Assembly (NCBI GenBank): GCA_022495995.1
Contig: JAFEMH010001357.1
Location: 127,001 to 191,000 of the forward strand
Reading direction: 5' to 3'
DNA length: 64,000 nt
DNA from: Adenophora triphylla var. japonica
Taxonomy: Eukaryota; Streptophyta; Magnoliopsida; Asterales; Campanulaceae
The first letter of the stretch is position 1. Each line of letters begins with the position of its first letter. The translations under genes and the position numbers were made by a program. Below the pieces are notes generated by a model. It was given only the letters and a program-made list of their open reading frames with translations. It searched no databases and had not been told where the DNA came from. Below are positions 40,789 to 51,340 of the stretch, one piece after another.

Positions 40789-43271
40789 TTAGAGATTACA
40801 AAGACCAAGAGATCTTTTCAAACTAGAAAATCTCTCGTGATCTAAGGCCTTGGTAAAGATATCAGCCAGTTGATACTTAGTATCAATATGATCAATGTTA
40901 ATTAGGCCTTTATCTACCATATCTCTAAGGAAATGATGACGTATGTCAATGTGCTTAGTATGGGAATGTTGAACAGGGTTTTTTGAAATGTTGATAGCAC
41001 TCAGGTTATCACAGTACATAGTCAAAGAATTACTCTCTAGACCATAGTCATCTAGCATATGTTTTAGCCAAATAAGTTGTGAGCAACAACTACCAGCTGC
41101 AACATACTCAGACTCAGCTGTGGAAAGAGAGACACAATTTTGTTTACGACTATACCATGAAACTAAATTGTTACCCAAGTAAAAACACCCCCACTAGTAC
41201 TCTTCCTATCATCCATATCCCCCACCCAATCCGAGTCACTAAAGCCTACCAAATTGGTATTAGTATCCTTACTAAACCAAATCCCTAATTCACTTGTTCC
41301 TGAGACATATTTAATTATCTTTTTGACAGAATTAAGGTGAGAGACTTTAGGATTGGCTTGATAACGTGCACAAACACACACGCTGAACATGATATCAGGA
41401 CGACTAGAAGTGAGATAGAGAAGGCTACCTATCATAGAACGATATAGAGTAGGATCAACATCCTCACCTACTTGGTCTCTACCAAGTTTGAGAGAAGAAC
41501 ACATAGGGATTTTTGAACTTTTTGCTCCTTCCAACCCAAACCTTTTTACTAGGCTCTTTGCATACTTGCTTTGTGAAATGAATATTCCTTCATTTGATTG
41601 TTTCACCTGCAAGCCTAGAAAGAATGTTAACTCACCAATCATGCTCATTTCAAATGTTGATGTCATAGCCTCTACAAAATATTTTAAACATGTTTGAGAA
41701 GTAGAGCCATAGACTATGTCATCAACATAGATTTGAACAATGACTATTTCTTTGCCATGCCTTAGGATAAATAAGGTCCTATCTGCTTCACCTCTTGAAA
41801 AACCATATTCAAGTAAGAAAGAGGTTAAGCGACCATACCATGCACGTGGAGCTTGTTTCAAGCCATATAAGGCTTTATCAAGTCTATACACATGGTTTGG
41901 TAGATGAGGATCTTCAAATCCTTTTGGTTGTTCAACATAAACTTCTTCTTTTAAATAACCATTTAAAAAGGCAGCTTTAACATCCATTTGAAACAAAGTA
42001 ATTTTTAGAAAACAAGCTATAGCCAAGAGGAGTCTTATGGATTCTATTCTAGCAACGGGAGCAAAGGTCTCATCAAAGTCAACACCTTCAATTTGGGTGT
42101 AACCTTGAGCTACGAGATGAGCTTTGTTCCTTATAATATTTCCTTGCTCATCTGATCTATTCTTGAAAATCCATTTTGTACCAATTACATTTGTATTAAT
42201 GGGACGTGGTACTAAACACCAAACTTCATTACGAGCAAATTGTTCAAGTTCCTCTTGCATGGCATGTATCCAAAAATTATCTTTTAAAGCTTCAGAAATA
42301 TTTTTGGGTTCTAAAGAAGAGACAAAACAGGAATATTTTACCTTGTGGTATGTGGTGGACATGCACACATACCTTGCCATTTCACGGTTATTAAAGTGTC
42401 CTTTATTCCTTGTTCGTACCCCTTCACTTGCTTTTCCAATGATTTGAGATGAAGGATGATCTCTTCTGATCCTAGCTGGTGGATCCCTTCTCAAATCTTC
42501 ATGCACATGAGCATCATCATCTGACTGTTCCTCCTTTTCAGTTGCTGGACAGGTCTTGGGTGATACCGGAGATGCTATCTCTTCAGTGGCAACACTTGGG
42601 CTAGCACCTGGGGTATCACTTACTTGATTTTGATTCTCCAGTTCTTCCAGCAATATTAATGGAGATTCCTGTACTCCATCACCTGTAACACTTGCTAAAT
42701 TATCAAAAACAACGTTAATTGATTCCTGAATGGTTTTTAACCTAAGGTTATAAACCCTATATGCTCGACTATCCTGAGCATACCCAAGAAATATAGCCTT
42801 ATCACTTTTAGAGTCAAATTTAGCTAAGTAATCCCGATCATTTAGAACATAACACACACACCCAAATGTATGAAAATAATGAACCTTTGGTATCCTACCA
42901 TTCAAAATTTCATAAGGTGTCATTCTAGTACCAGGTCTTAGAAAAACTCTATTGGTCGTGTGACAAGCCGTGTTTAAGGCCTCAGCCCAAAATCTCTTTG
43001 AAATTCTTTTTGAAAACAACATCACACGTGCCATCTCAAGTAAGGTCCTATTTTTCCTTTCAGCCACCCCATTTTGTTGAGATGTTTTAGGAGCAGAAAA
43101 CTCATGTTTAATTCCTTTTAATTCACAAAAAGTAAAGAACAATGAATTATCAAACTCCATTCCATGATCGACCTTATTCGCATGATAAGAGCAGAAACAT
43201 GTTTTTGATTTTAGCATGTAAGACCTTAAACTTTTCAAAAGTTTCGATTTTTCTTTTAAAAATATACCCAA
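40789..43271 (-). pseudogene. pol: Integrase C-terminal part, RT and RNase H of the copia element
   Basis: Continues integrase: second catalytic Asp in [10 protein letters not shown], then Glu in [19 protein letters not shown]. Then comes a variable Ser/Pro/Glu-rich linker with 12-nt modules, and RT ([60 protein letters not shown], catalytic YVDDIVYGS). RNase H follows ([60 protein letters not shown]), ending at 40,789. Frameshifts near 43,260 and near 41,172, the latter between VFTW and NNLVSW of RNase H. Confidence 0.93.
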
Positions 43272-44075
43272 GTAAATCTAGAAAAATCATCAACTATTAC
43301 AAAAGTATATTTCTTACCTCCTAAACTGTCTACCTCAACTGGACCCATTAAATCCATATGCATTAATTGAAAACAGTGCGTTGTCCCAGAATACTCCTCA
43401 TTATGTTGGGTAGCACTATGGGTAGCACGTGTTTGTTTACCCTTTAGACAATCTTCACATATGATTTTTGTACTTATGTTCAGACTAGGTATACCTCTTA
43501 TAGCTTCAGCATTTATGAGTTTCACAATGTTACGAAAATGGACATGACCCAACTTTTGATGCCATAAGGTAGCATCATCAACCCTCACAGAATGACACAC
43601 TTGTTCATCCTCAATAAGATAACATTTGTTACTTGATCTAGTACCAGTCATAACACAGTTATTGGTACAATCAAAGACTTCACAAGTATTTTTATTGAAT
43701 TTTACTTCAAGGTTGTCATCACAAAGTTGGCTAATACTAATTAAATTAGTTACCAGACCATCAACATGCAAAACATTTTTCAAAGCAAGAAATCCAGGTA
43801 CATTTAATACGCCTTTTCCTACTATATTACTCTTGCCACCACCACCATATGTTACACTACCACCTTGAATAGGTTCATATTCCTTTAAAAACATTTTTGT
43901 TCCAGTCATATGACGAGAACAACCACTATCAAAATACCATGAACCTTCAACATTAGTTTTTAAGGCAACAGCATACAACATCACATATCGATTGGACTTA
44001 GGTTTCCACACTTTCCTACTTTGATAACTTTTCTTCTCGATCGACAAAGTGTTATCTCGACGTGCTAGGCAACAC
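43256..44075 (-). pseudogene. pol: Protease and integrase N-terminal part of the copia element
   Basis: Retropepsin motif WYFDSGCSRHMTG, then the integrase zinc finger (HQKLGHVHFRN ... CEDCLKGKQTRATH; H/H/C/C) and the first catalytic Asp in MHMDLMGPVEVDSLGGKKYT. The start is not a real initiation site; it is joined to gag by a frameshift at about 44,060. Confidence 0.92.
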
Positions 44076-45875
44076 TTCAGGTATCACACAGGAACTGGAC
44101 TGTTTCTTTAAGAGTGTTTTACAATCATTTTTCAAATGTCCAGTAGAGTAACAGTAGTTACATATTTTTACCTTGTCAGAAGACTTATCAGAAGATATAA
44201 ATTTAACATGATCTCTTTCTTTAACAAAAACTAACTTATCTTCAGTATTAGACAAAGTAGATGTAATAGCATTTAAAGACTCTTGAAAACCCATACCTGC
44301 CTTGAGTGGTTTGGACAACCCAAGAATTGCATCTAACTTGGTAGAACTAGTGTTGAGTTTCTTGAATGTTGTCTCGGCAAGAGTAAGTTTGTTCTTGACT
44401 TTGTCCAGCTCCACATCTTTCTTTGTGAGTTAAACTTCCAATCTAGTTAAGCCATCAGTCAGGTCTTGAACCTCTTTGGACAGAGAGATCACCTTCTTGT
44501 TCTCTTTCTTCCATTCGTCCACCAATTCTTTGCATAGGTTCTTAAGACCACAAATGAGTTCATCCTTGCTGAACTCCTTACTTTGTTCACCCTCTTGTGA
44601 ACTACCTGCATCCATGTTAACAGAACCCACAAAACAAACATCATTTATCAAATTTAAATTTGTATACCTGTTGGATGATATCGCAGGTGCTATCCCACTT
44701 TGGATATCACCTGGGGTATCACTGACAGAATCCGAGTCACAATTTGTGACCACTATTGCTGTTTGATCTGAATCTTCAGATTGATTGGTCTCCTCATCTT
44801 CATTGTCACTGAGAGAAACCCATAGGTTCTTTCCCATCTTCCTTAGAGTGTTAGCACACTCATTTGAGTAATGACCCCATTTGGTGCAAGCATGACATTG
44901 GATTGATTCAAGGTATTTTGGATCAGATCTGGATGGATCTGATGATGCTCTCCTTATGGGACCACCTTTCTGAGTAGATGGAAATGTCCTCTTGGGCATT
45001 GAATTGTACACCTTGGTTTGTTGCTCTTTAGCCTTCACCTGCACATTTTCTTTGTTAAATTTTCTCACCATTGAGTTATACTTCCTAGCAAGTAAGGCAA
45101 CACTGGCATCTTCACCTAATTCCTCAAAAATTTCGTCATCCTCATTAGTTGAACCACTAGAGGATTGAACTTTTAAAGCAACACTCTTGCCTTTAGAAGC
45201 TTCACTTTGCTCAGCAAGGTTTGACTCAAAATTTTTTAAAATGCTCATTAAGGAATTGATGTCCATAGTGGAAAGGTTGTGAGCCTCTTCTATAGATGAA
45301 ACCTTTATATTAAAACGCTCAGGGAGAGTTCTAATAGCCTTTGAAACCAATTGTTTGTTTGTAAAAGGTTCACCTAAAAGTTGACACTCATTAGCAATGT
45401 CAAACAATTTTTCAAAATAAGAGGAGATGGTATCACTTTCACCCATTCTCAACCTTTCAAATTTGCCAGTAAGACCTCTAAGTTTGTTTTCACGCACACT
45501 AGAATCACCTTCACAAAACCTTTGTAAAATGTCCCAAGCTTCTTTAGCTGTGGAAATATTTTGAATAAGTTTAAAAATATGCATGTCAACCCACTCAAAG
45601 ATAGCATTAAGAGCTTTCTCATTATAGTTAGCTAGGGTGATCTCTTCATTAGTCCACTCGCCTTCAGGTTTAACCTGAATATCACCATCCTCATCAGGAG
45701 GTAAAAGTGGAAGAGAGTACCCATTAACTATAGATCGCCATGCTCGAAGATCAATTGATTTGATATGCGAGCGAAGACGAATTTTCCAATATGCATAATT
45801 CGAACCATCTAAAACAGGAAGACGTTTTTGATTGGGATTTGCAGGATCAAAAGCCATGACACCTAGACCAAGCAC
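44052..45875 (-). pseudogene. gag: gag of the copia element
   Basis: Start at 45,857 (MAFDPANPNQKRLPVLDGSN) or 45,875. UBN2/copia-type gag domain (NYAYWKIRLRSHIKSIDL, TAKEAWDILQRFCEGDSSVR, LGEPFTNKQLVSKAIRTLPE). Two CCHC knuckles: CHACTKWGHYSNEC (about 44,900) and CNYCYSTGHLKNDC (about 44,140). A TAA at 44,430 (in the position of a likely CAA) separates two stretches that are otherwise in frame. A long charged region between the knuckles, likely coiled coil (DELICGLKNLCKELVDEWKK), is typical of the SIRE lineage. Confidence 0.9.
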
Positions 45876-45895
45876 TTAGTAACGTCAAGTGGCCT

Positions 45896-45907
45896 GCTCT
45901 AATACCA
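45896..45907 (-). promoter_or_regulatory. Primer-binding site of the copia element
   Basis: On the minus strand TGGTATTAGAGC, 2 nt after the LTR end, one base from the complement of plant initiator tRNA-Met (TGGTATCAGAGC). Confidence 0.9.
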
Positions 45908-45909
45908 AT

Positions 45910-46873
45910 TGAAATTGTCACGGCCAGAATCACAAGTGATATCCAAGGTGATAACAACACCAATGACAGCACTTGGAATAGCACACACACACTTCGAAAA
46001 TAAAACAATTTTGTAAAAGAGTTTGCAGCGGAATAAAAATACCAAAATTGTTTTTCTCAAGTTATATAAATATAACTTGAGAGTGCCTCTTAGGCAAGAC
46101 TTTATAATCACTAAAAATGAATTTACAAAGCCGAAAGTTCCCTATAGCTATATCTATTTTGAGCTCTATGGAACAAGAGATAAAGAACGGAATCCTATCC
46201 TAGCCTTCACACATCTTGATACCAATGTAATCAAGTGCGAAATTACAAGGGAGAAAGGATTAAAAAGAACCAAACAAAGAACTTTATCTCTAAGCTTTCG
46301 AAGGTGTGAATGTGATGATGTAATTGGCATATCTTCAAATGAAACCTTCCAAGCTTATTTATAGTCTTCAAATACTTGAAGGCTACTCAATTAACAGCCT
46401 TGGGGCTGGTCTTGCACATGGAGGAAGTATAGGGAGAGTGGGTGAAGTTGTTCCACAATTCTAGCTCCCATTTCCTCAATTTTAGCAACCAAGTTGATTT
46501 ATCCTCAAGCCAAGCTTCCACGCCTTGTACTCCCTTGATTTATCAACCTTGTACTTCATCTATAACTCAGCAACAACCCTTGACCAAGTCTTCACACGTT
46601 TTGTTGTTGTTTGCCCAAGTTACGAATTAATACATAAAATGTATAAATTCTTTTCTTCCAATTTCCACACGTGTCTAGCTCCTTCTTTGATGCTATTGCA
46701 CTCTGAAATATAAACACAAACCATAGACTATACAGAGTTTATTAGCACATTAGTCCATTAAATAATAAACAAGAAATATACAACTATATAATTTTCAGTC
46801 CAGGAAATCATCTGCGATATCACCTGGACTTTTGGGAAATCATCTACGATATCACCTGCAGTTTACACTAACA
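45910..46873 (-). repeat. 5' LTR of the copia element
   Basis: 964 bp. TATA box on the minus strand at 46,363-46,356 (CTATAAATAAGC). Near its minus-strand start are two copies of AGGTGATATCGYAGATGATTTCC. Confidence 0.96.
46056..46081. repeat. Perfect 12-bp inverted repeat in the copia LTR
   Basis: CTCAAGTTATAT-AA-ATATAACTTGAG. In the transcript this is a strong hairpin downstream of the TATA box. One base of the arm has changed in the 3' LTR (36,379-36,404). Confidence 0.9.
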
Positions 46874-47986
46874 TATACTCTCTCAAAAGAGTCAAACCCA
46901 AAATGAGTTCTTGTGCCTACGTCGAATAAGGCCATCAAAATAACAAAAATCGGGGTCTATTCCCACCTTTCGAAAAAATATGCCCCTGCATGTATAAATT
47001 TATAAAATTCTTCTCTTTCACATCTTCTTACAGTTGACTGATTGACTAAAGAAAATAAAAAAATGATAGGTTCTCCTCTTCTGCTACGATTCGCATTAGG
47101 GTTGCCTTGAAACTTTTCAAGGTTGGGGCTTCGCCAAGCCATTTCTTTAGACTGGGGCTTCTTTAGTCATTCTTGTGTCCGCATCGGGTTCCTTACTATG
47201 TCACAAGATGGATCCAGTCTTGGTCAGATTAATCTCAGGATCACTTTTGCAGTACCAAACAGATTGGGACTTCTGCTAGGTCATAAGATTGGGGCTTCAC
47301 CATGCCACTTCTCCAAAATCTAGACTTCGCCTACCCAGTTCATCAAACCGGGGCTTTGCCAAGCAAAGGGAAGTTTTGTTTGTTGGAAGCCTGCCACGAA
47401 CAAATTATTTGGTGTCAGGATCGGGGCTTAATCATGACTTTAAGTCCAACATTGGAAGTCGAGTCTACAAGACCCCTTCGCACCAATCAGAACGAGAATC
47501 TTTTCTTGAAACTAGGATGGGCTTCATAACGTAATGCTTTAACGGATTAGTGCTGCATTAAGTGCATTTTGAGATCAGTCATGGTCAACCAACCAGTTTG
47601 TTTCTATAACCAATACATTTGGGCCTTCCCCATGATACTTTGTCAAGTCGGGGGCTTCGCAAGTCATTTGGAGAAGTTTTCGTTCATGGATTCCTTGAGA
47701 TCGCTTCGAACATGACTCTCTCTTTGGATGACCAATCAATTTGGTGCTTCGCCATTCTTTTGGATCAGACCATCAATCAAAGCTCTACCAAGTCATCTCT
47801 TCAAGCCGGGGCATTGTCAATGAAAGGATCTTTCATCGCTTTAATAGAACTTGGGGCTTTGCAAAATTTTTACCTTAGACCGGGGCTTCGATAAGTCACA
47901 TCTATCCTCAGAAGAGAGGTTTGGTCACTTTGACATGCTTTAGTCTTTGATTCTAAAGCCTGTCAGCATCAAGCTTCAAGCGCCAG
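46874..47986 (+). mobile_element. Element E, right part
   Basis: Continues E after the copia insertion: TATACTCTCTCAAAAGAGTC matches C at 20,849. Contains six or more GGGGCTT-type words (47,128-47,890), some forming GGCTT-CGCC-AAGCC hairpins. Ends at TTCAAGCGCCAG (47,975-47,986), the target of element A; C shows the same text uninterrupted at 21,484-21,495. No gene. Confidence 0.85.
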
Positions 47987-48390
47987 TGTAAGTACCCAAA
48001 TCCGGATCGTCAAAATCTGTCAGAAAGTTAACCGAAATCTGTTAACTGGCCCACTCCAGGTTAACCGGAACTCGTTAAACTCCCCGTTGCCATGCCAACG
48101 AGAGGTCCCGGGACTGCCCCGTGCATCCCGACGTCGAAACGTACTTGACACACGTCATCGCATGTGAAATTACGGCTTTCCCTGAAAAACGCACTTTCCG
48201 GTACTTTTCGGGGGCGTTTCGGACATTTTCCGGACTGTTATTTAAAAAATGGACAAAACCGGGACCCGAAAACGAACTCCCACATGGCTGGTTACTCACA
48301 GGACGCGTGGCAAGCATGCCACCTCCCTCTAGTCACCTTTCAATCAAAAATCAAGGCCAAAAGACTAAAATACCCCTGGTATACAGTCTC

Positions 48391-48496
48391 AGTCCGGCCG
48401 GACTTCCTTTGCAGACTTCAGAAATTGCCAGCAAGTCCCTCAAATTCCCAAAGTTTCACAAAACCCCCTGAATTTCAGTCTAAGTCCGGCCGGACT
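48391..48496 (+). promoter_or_regulatory. Two copies of a 14-bp palindrome upstream of the A TATA box
   Basis: AGTCCGGCCGGACT at 48,391-48,404 and 48,483-48,496, 92 bp apart, the second ending 17 bp before the TATA box. Both are perfect. The B 3' LTR has mutated forms at 29,030 and 29,122. CpG-rich, so a candidate methylation-sensitive factor site. Confidence 0.55.
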
Positions 48497-48513
48497 CTTA
48501 CTGAAATTTCACC

Positions 48514-48521
48514 TATAAATA
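48514..48521 (+). promoter_or_regulatory. TATA box of the A 5' LTR
   Basis: TATAAATA in the context CACCTATAAATAGAGAGG. Confidence 0.8.
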
Positions 48522-48965
48522 GAGAGGCTGTCAAAGCCATTTGTAACAACAAAAATTACCCCCCTCCACCAAAACCTCACGGCCTAAACTGATTCTCACC
48601 CCTCCCAAGCCTCAATTTTACCTCGTTTTGCGTGAAAACTCCGTATTTCGATCAAATATTCCCTCCTTCACTCCGAAACACCATTCCAAACTACTTTTCA
48701 TATCCCGTATACACCCCTCGAGCCAAAGGAGTCGACCCTATCCATAGGTTTAAATCCCTCTCTCTAAATCTCTCGTTTCGTCTCGGTTTACGCACCAGTC
48801 GCTACAACCGTTTCGAACAACGTTATTGAAATGTAGACGCCTCCGTCTAACGGGGTCCGATACGTTTTAGCCCCTCGATCCTCTTCTCTTCCCGTAAGAG
48901 AAGTAATCACGGGTAAAAACGGCGTTCCGACCCCGTTCCGTTTACTTTTTTGTCATTTACAAATC

Positions 48966-49210
48966 CGGATCGATCGATCCGTCGATCGTCATTTACTTTT
49001 CTGTCATTTACAATTCCGGACCGTTTGATCCGTCGAATGTCCTTTACATTTCATGCAACTTTACCATTCCGAGCCGTTTTGGCTCGTCGATTGTCATTTA
49101 CAATTCCGAGTCGTTTGGCTCGTCGATCGTCATTTACGATTCCGGATCGTTCGATTCCGTCGATACCGCATTTAAATACTGTCATTTACAAGTCCGACCC
49201 GTTTGGATCG
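48966..49210 (+). repeat. Hairpin array 1 in the A LTR (GTTT-type loops)
   Basis: Six small inverted repeats about 40-50 bp apart: 48,966-48,981 (CGGATC/GATCCG), 49,017-49,032 (one mismatch), 49,070-49,086 (CGAGCC/GGCTCG), 49,107-49,122 (CGAGTC/GGCTCG, with G-T), 49,143-49,159 (one bulge), 49,195-49,210 (one mismatch). Loops are mostly GTTT. Between them stands the word TCATTTAC. Equivalent hairpins in the B 3' LTR include 29,655-29,670 and 29,708-29,721. Confidence 0.85.
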
Positions 49211-49324
49211 TGATAGTATTTAATTTTCAAAGTCCGAGTCGCAACTCGATTCGTTGATCGCAAATCATTTAATACGCTTTTTCCCGTAAAAATCGTTAAC
49301 AATGTAATGCCCGGTTCAAAATCG

Positions 49325-49715
49325 GAGTTCGTCCTTCGAACTCTCTTTCAAAAACGCGCGAAATGATGTTTGGCATCCAAACGCTCATCTTCAAACTAAA
49401 AGCCGACTTTTGACATTCAAAATCATTTAATACGCTTTTTCCCGTAAAAATCGTTAACAATGACTCGCCCGGTTCAAAAAACCAGAGTTCGACCTTCGAA
49501 CTCCTTTTTCAAACCCAAAATCGACGTTTGCCACGCAAACGCTCATTTCAAACTCAAAACCGACGTTTGTCATTCAAACGCTCGTCTTTTCAAACAAAGT
49601 CACCTAATCAACGTTTGACATTCAAACCATGATTAAGCTTGTCATTCAAGCCCCCATTTCAAAACACACACACACACATGATTTTCGAGAAAGGTAGAAA
49701 GACTCGTCATACGAG
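49325..49715 (+). repeat. Hairpin array 2 in the A LTR (ACATT/TCATT-type loops)
   Basis: Nine inverted repeats: 49,325-49,343 (GAGTTCG/CGAACTC), 49,368-49,382 (GTTTGG/CCAAAC), 49,408-49,422 (TTTTG/CAAAA), 49,485-49,503 (GAGTTCG/CGAACTC), 49,525-49,541 and 49,564-49,580 (CGTTTG/CAAACG), 49,613-49,627 (GTTTG/CAAAC), 49,637-49,651 (GCTTG/CAAGC), 49,703-49,715 (CTCGT/ACGAG). Loops are 3-5 nt, mostly ending CATT or CTT. The same set is in B at 1-450 and 29,925-30,430. Confidence 0.88.
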
Positions 49716-50037
49716 GCATTTTGGGTGATCTCGTAATACTCTTCCCGAAAAGTAATGTGACCTCCGAACCTAACAATCTCTGGTACTCAAAAAGCTTTTT
49801 ACTCGTTTTTGCTACCAATAAAAATGATCCCCTGTTTTCAAAAGCCTTTTCCTAAGTTTTTGCTACCAATAAAAATGACACCATTTTCATTAAAGCCGTT
49901 TCTCAACGTTTGGGCTCAAAATACAAAACCGCGTGGCGACTCCTCATTTCCTTCCCATGAAGCGAGGTCTCAGACACCAACCCTCCGCGAAAGACAACCG
50001 CGTTTCGCGTCCGCGCAAAATCCCGGGTAATTTCAGT

Positions 50038-50055
50038 TGGCGACTCCGCTGGGGA
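50038..50055 (+). promoter_or_regulatory. Primer-binding site of element A
   Basis: TGGCGACTCCGCTGGGGA, identical to B, 2 nt after the LTR. Confidence 0.85.
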
Positions 50056-51340
50056 AATGGATACTTTTTTCAAAACTACCGTTGTTTTCTAAAAAGCCTT
50101 CCGTGGGTCAAACTTTCATTTACCCTTCCTCGTTTTTCGTGTGTGTGTGTTACTTTAAACCTCGAACGGTTTTTTCAAAGGCATTACATTTTCGACTTTT
50201 CAAAATCATACCATGTTTGTGCATCCCCATTCATGTTTGATTTTCATTGCTGTCTTTTGAACTGCGCATCATAATGCTTTAAGACACATTCTGAAAAATC
50301 TCTGTTTTACTCAGAAAAAAAGAATTTTAGTGACCGCACACTACTCGCACTTGCTGCCTCGGTACACCGCACTTCACGTGCACTTGCTGCCTCGGTACAC
50401 TGCACACTACAACCCGTAACCCGGGATGGCCTTATCAGTTGCACCTCGGTTGGTCTGCCAGACACCTTTCGAGGGCGCACGGGGTCGTCCCAAATAGCCC
50501 ATCCTAGCCCGTGTAAGCCATGCACTCTTTGTGTCACACTTTGTCCAAGACCCCGGTTGGTTTTTGGCTTAGTTCGTGTCATAAAGCCTAAGTGTATGTT
50601 TTTTACGCCGGGTTCCGCCACGAGTCAAGCTCGAGAGGTTAAGACCGAAGGTCGTTCCCGACTCGAAGTCTTGAGCTTTTCAGCCTTGACTTTGACGCGA
50701 AGCTCTGCCGAAAAATATACCCAAAGTTTCAATGTGACGCCGTGTCACCAAACCTCACCGTATGTACCGTGCCAGCCACAACTTGGCCAACGCCAAAAGC
50801 TAAGGTCCCTCGCACAAGCGAGTCAGGAGAGGTCATGCCAAAATTTTGGCACGATCCCCGCCTTAACTTAAGGACGTTGACTTCGACTATGGCCCGTGCG
50901 TCACATACGTTGGAAGTTTGCGTGATCAGCTAGCCTTAAGTTCACTTTTTCCTTTGTCGGTGGAACTCGCTTGCCTTATAGGACCTCGCTCGGGATAGTC
51001 CGTCTTGAGAAAGATGATCTACAAATGGAAACGAGGGGCTTATAAGCGTAGTGACGAGATCCACTGATTAGAGCTCTAGGATTAGTTGCAAAAAAGAAGA
51101 CTTGCTCTTTTCCAACCAATTAGGACTCTAAGAAAATGCGTTTTAAGTAAACATTAATCGGTAATTGCACATTGCACAAGCCCGAAACCTTGATCCAAAT
51201 CCCCCTTTTCTGAAGCCTAAACCCTGCCTTTTGTTCCCCGCAATGAGCGTAAAGTGGTTCAGATTTTGGGGTCGCCGCCGCGTAATCACCATTACGGCGG
51301 CGTCGACAGCTCTTCGGTTCCCTCAGCCAGAATTTCCGAC
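50056..51340 (+). other. Untranslated leader of element A
   Basis: Co-linear with 591-1,879 of B throughout; no gene. Confidence 0.75.

Larger units (their letters stand above)
36236..46873 (-). mobile_element. Ty1/copia element, SIRE/Maximus type, with envelope-like ORF
   Basis: Complete, 10,638 bp, minus strand: 5' LTR 46,873-45,910, initiator-tRNA-Met-type primer site, gag, protease, integrase, RT, RNase H (copia order), a 1.3-kb spacer, an envelope-like ORF, polypurine tract and 3' LTR. Both LTRs end TG...CA and are 961 and 964 bp with about a dozen differences by eye. The extra ORF after pol is the mark of the SIRE/Maximus lineage. It is inactivated by a nonsense codon in gag, three frameshifts in gag-pol, and a stop plus frameshifts in the extra ORF. 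Confidence 0.95.
47987..50035 (+). repeat. 5' LTR of element A
   Basis: 2,049 bp, TGTAAGTACCCAAATCCGG...GGTAATTTCA. Promoter region with two 14-bp palindromes and a TATA box, two hairpin arrays in the transcribed part, a short CA repeat (about 49,665-49,677), and a PBS-like TGGCGACTCC at 49,934-49,943. The B LTRs lack the text around this last motif (about 49,757-49,960). Confidence 0.93.
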
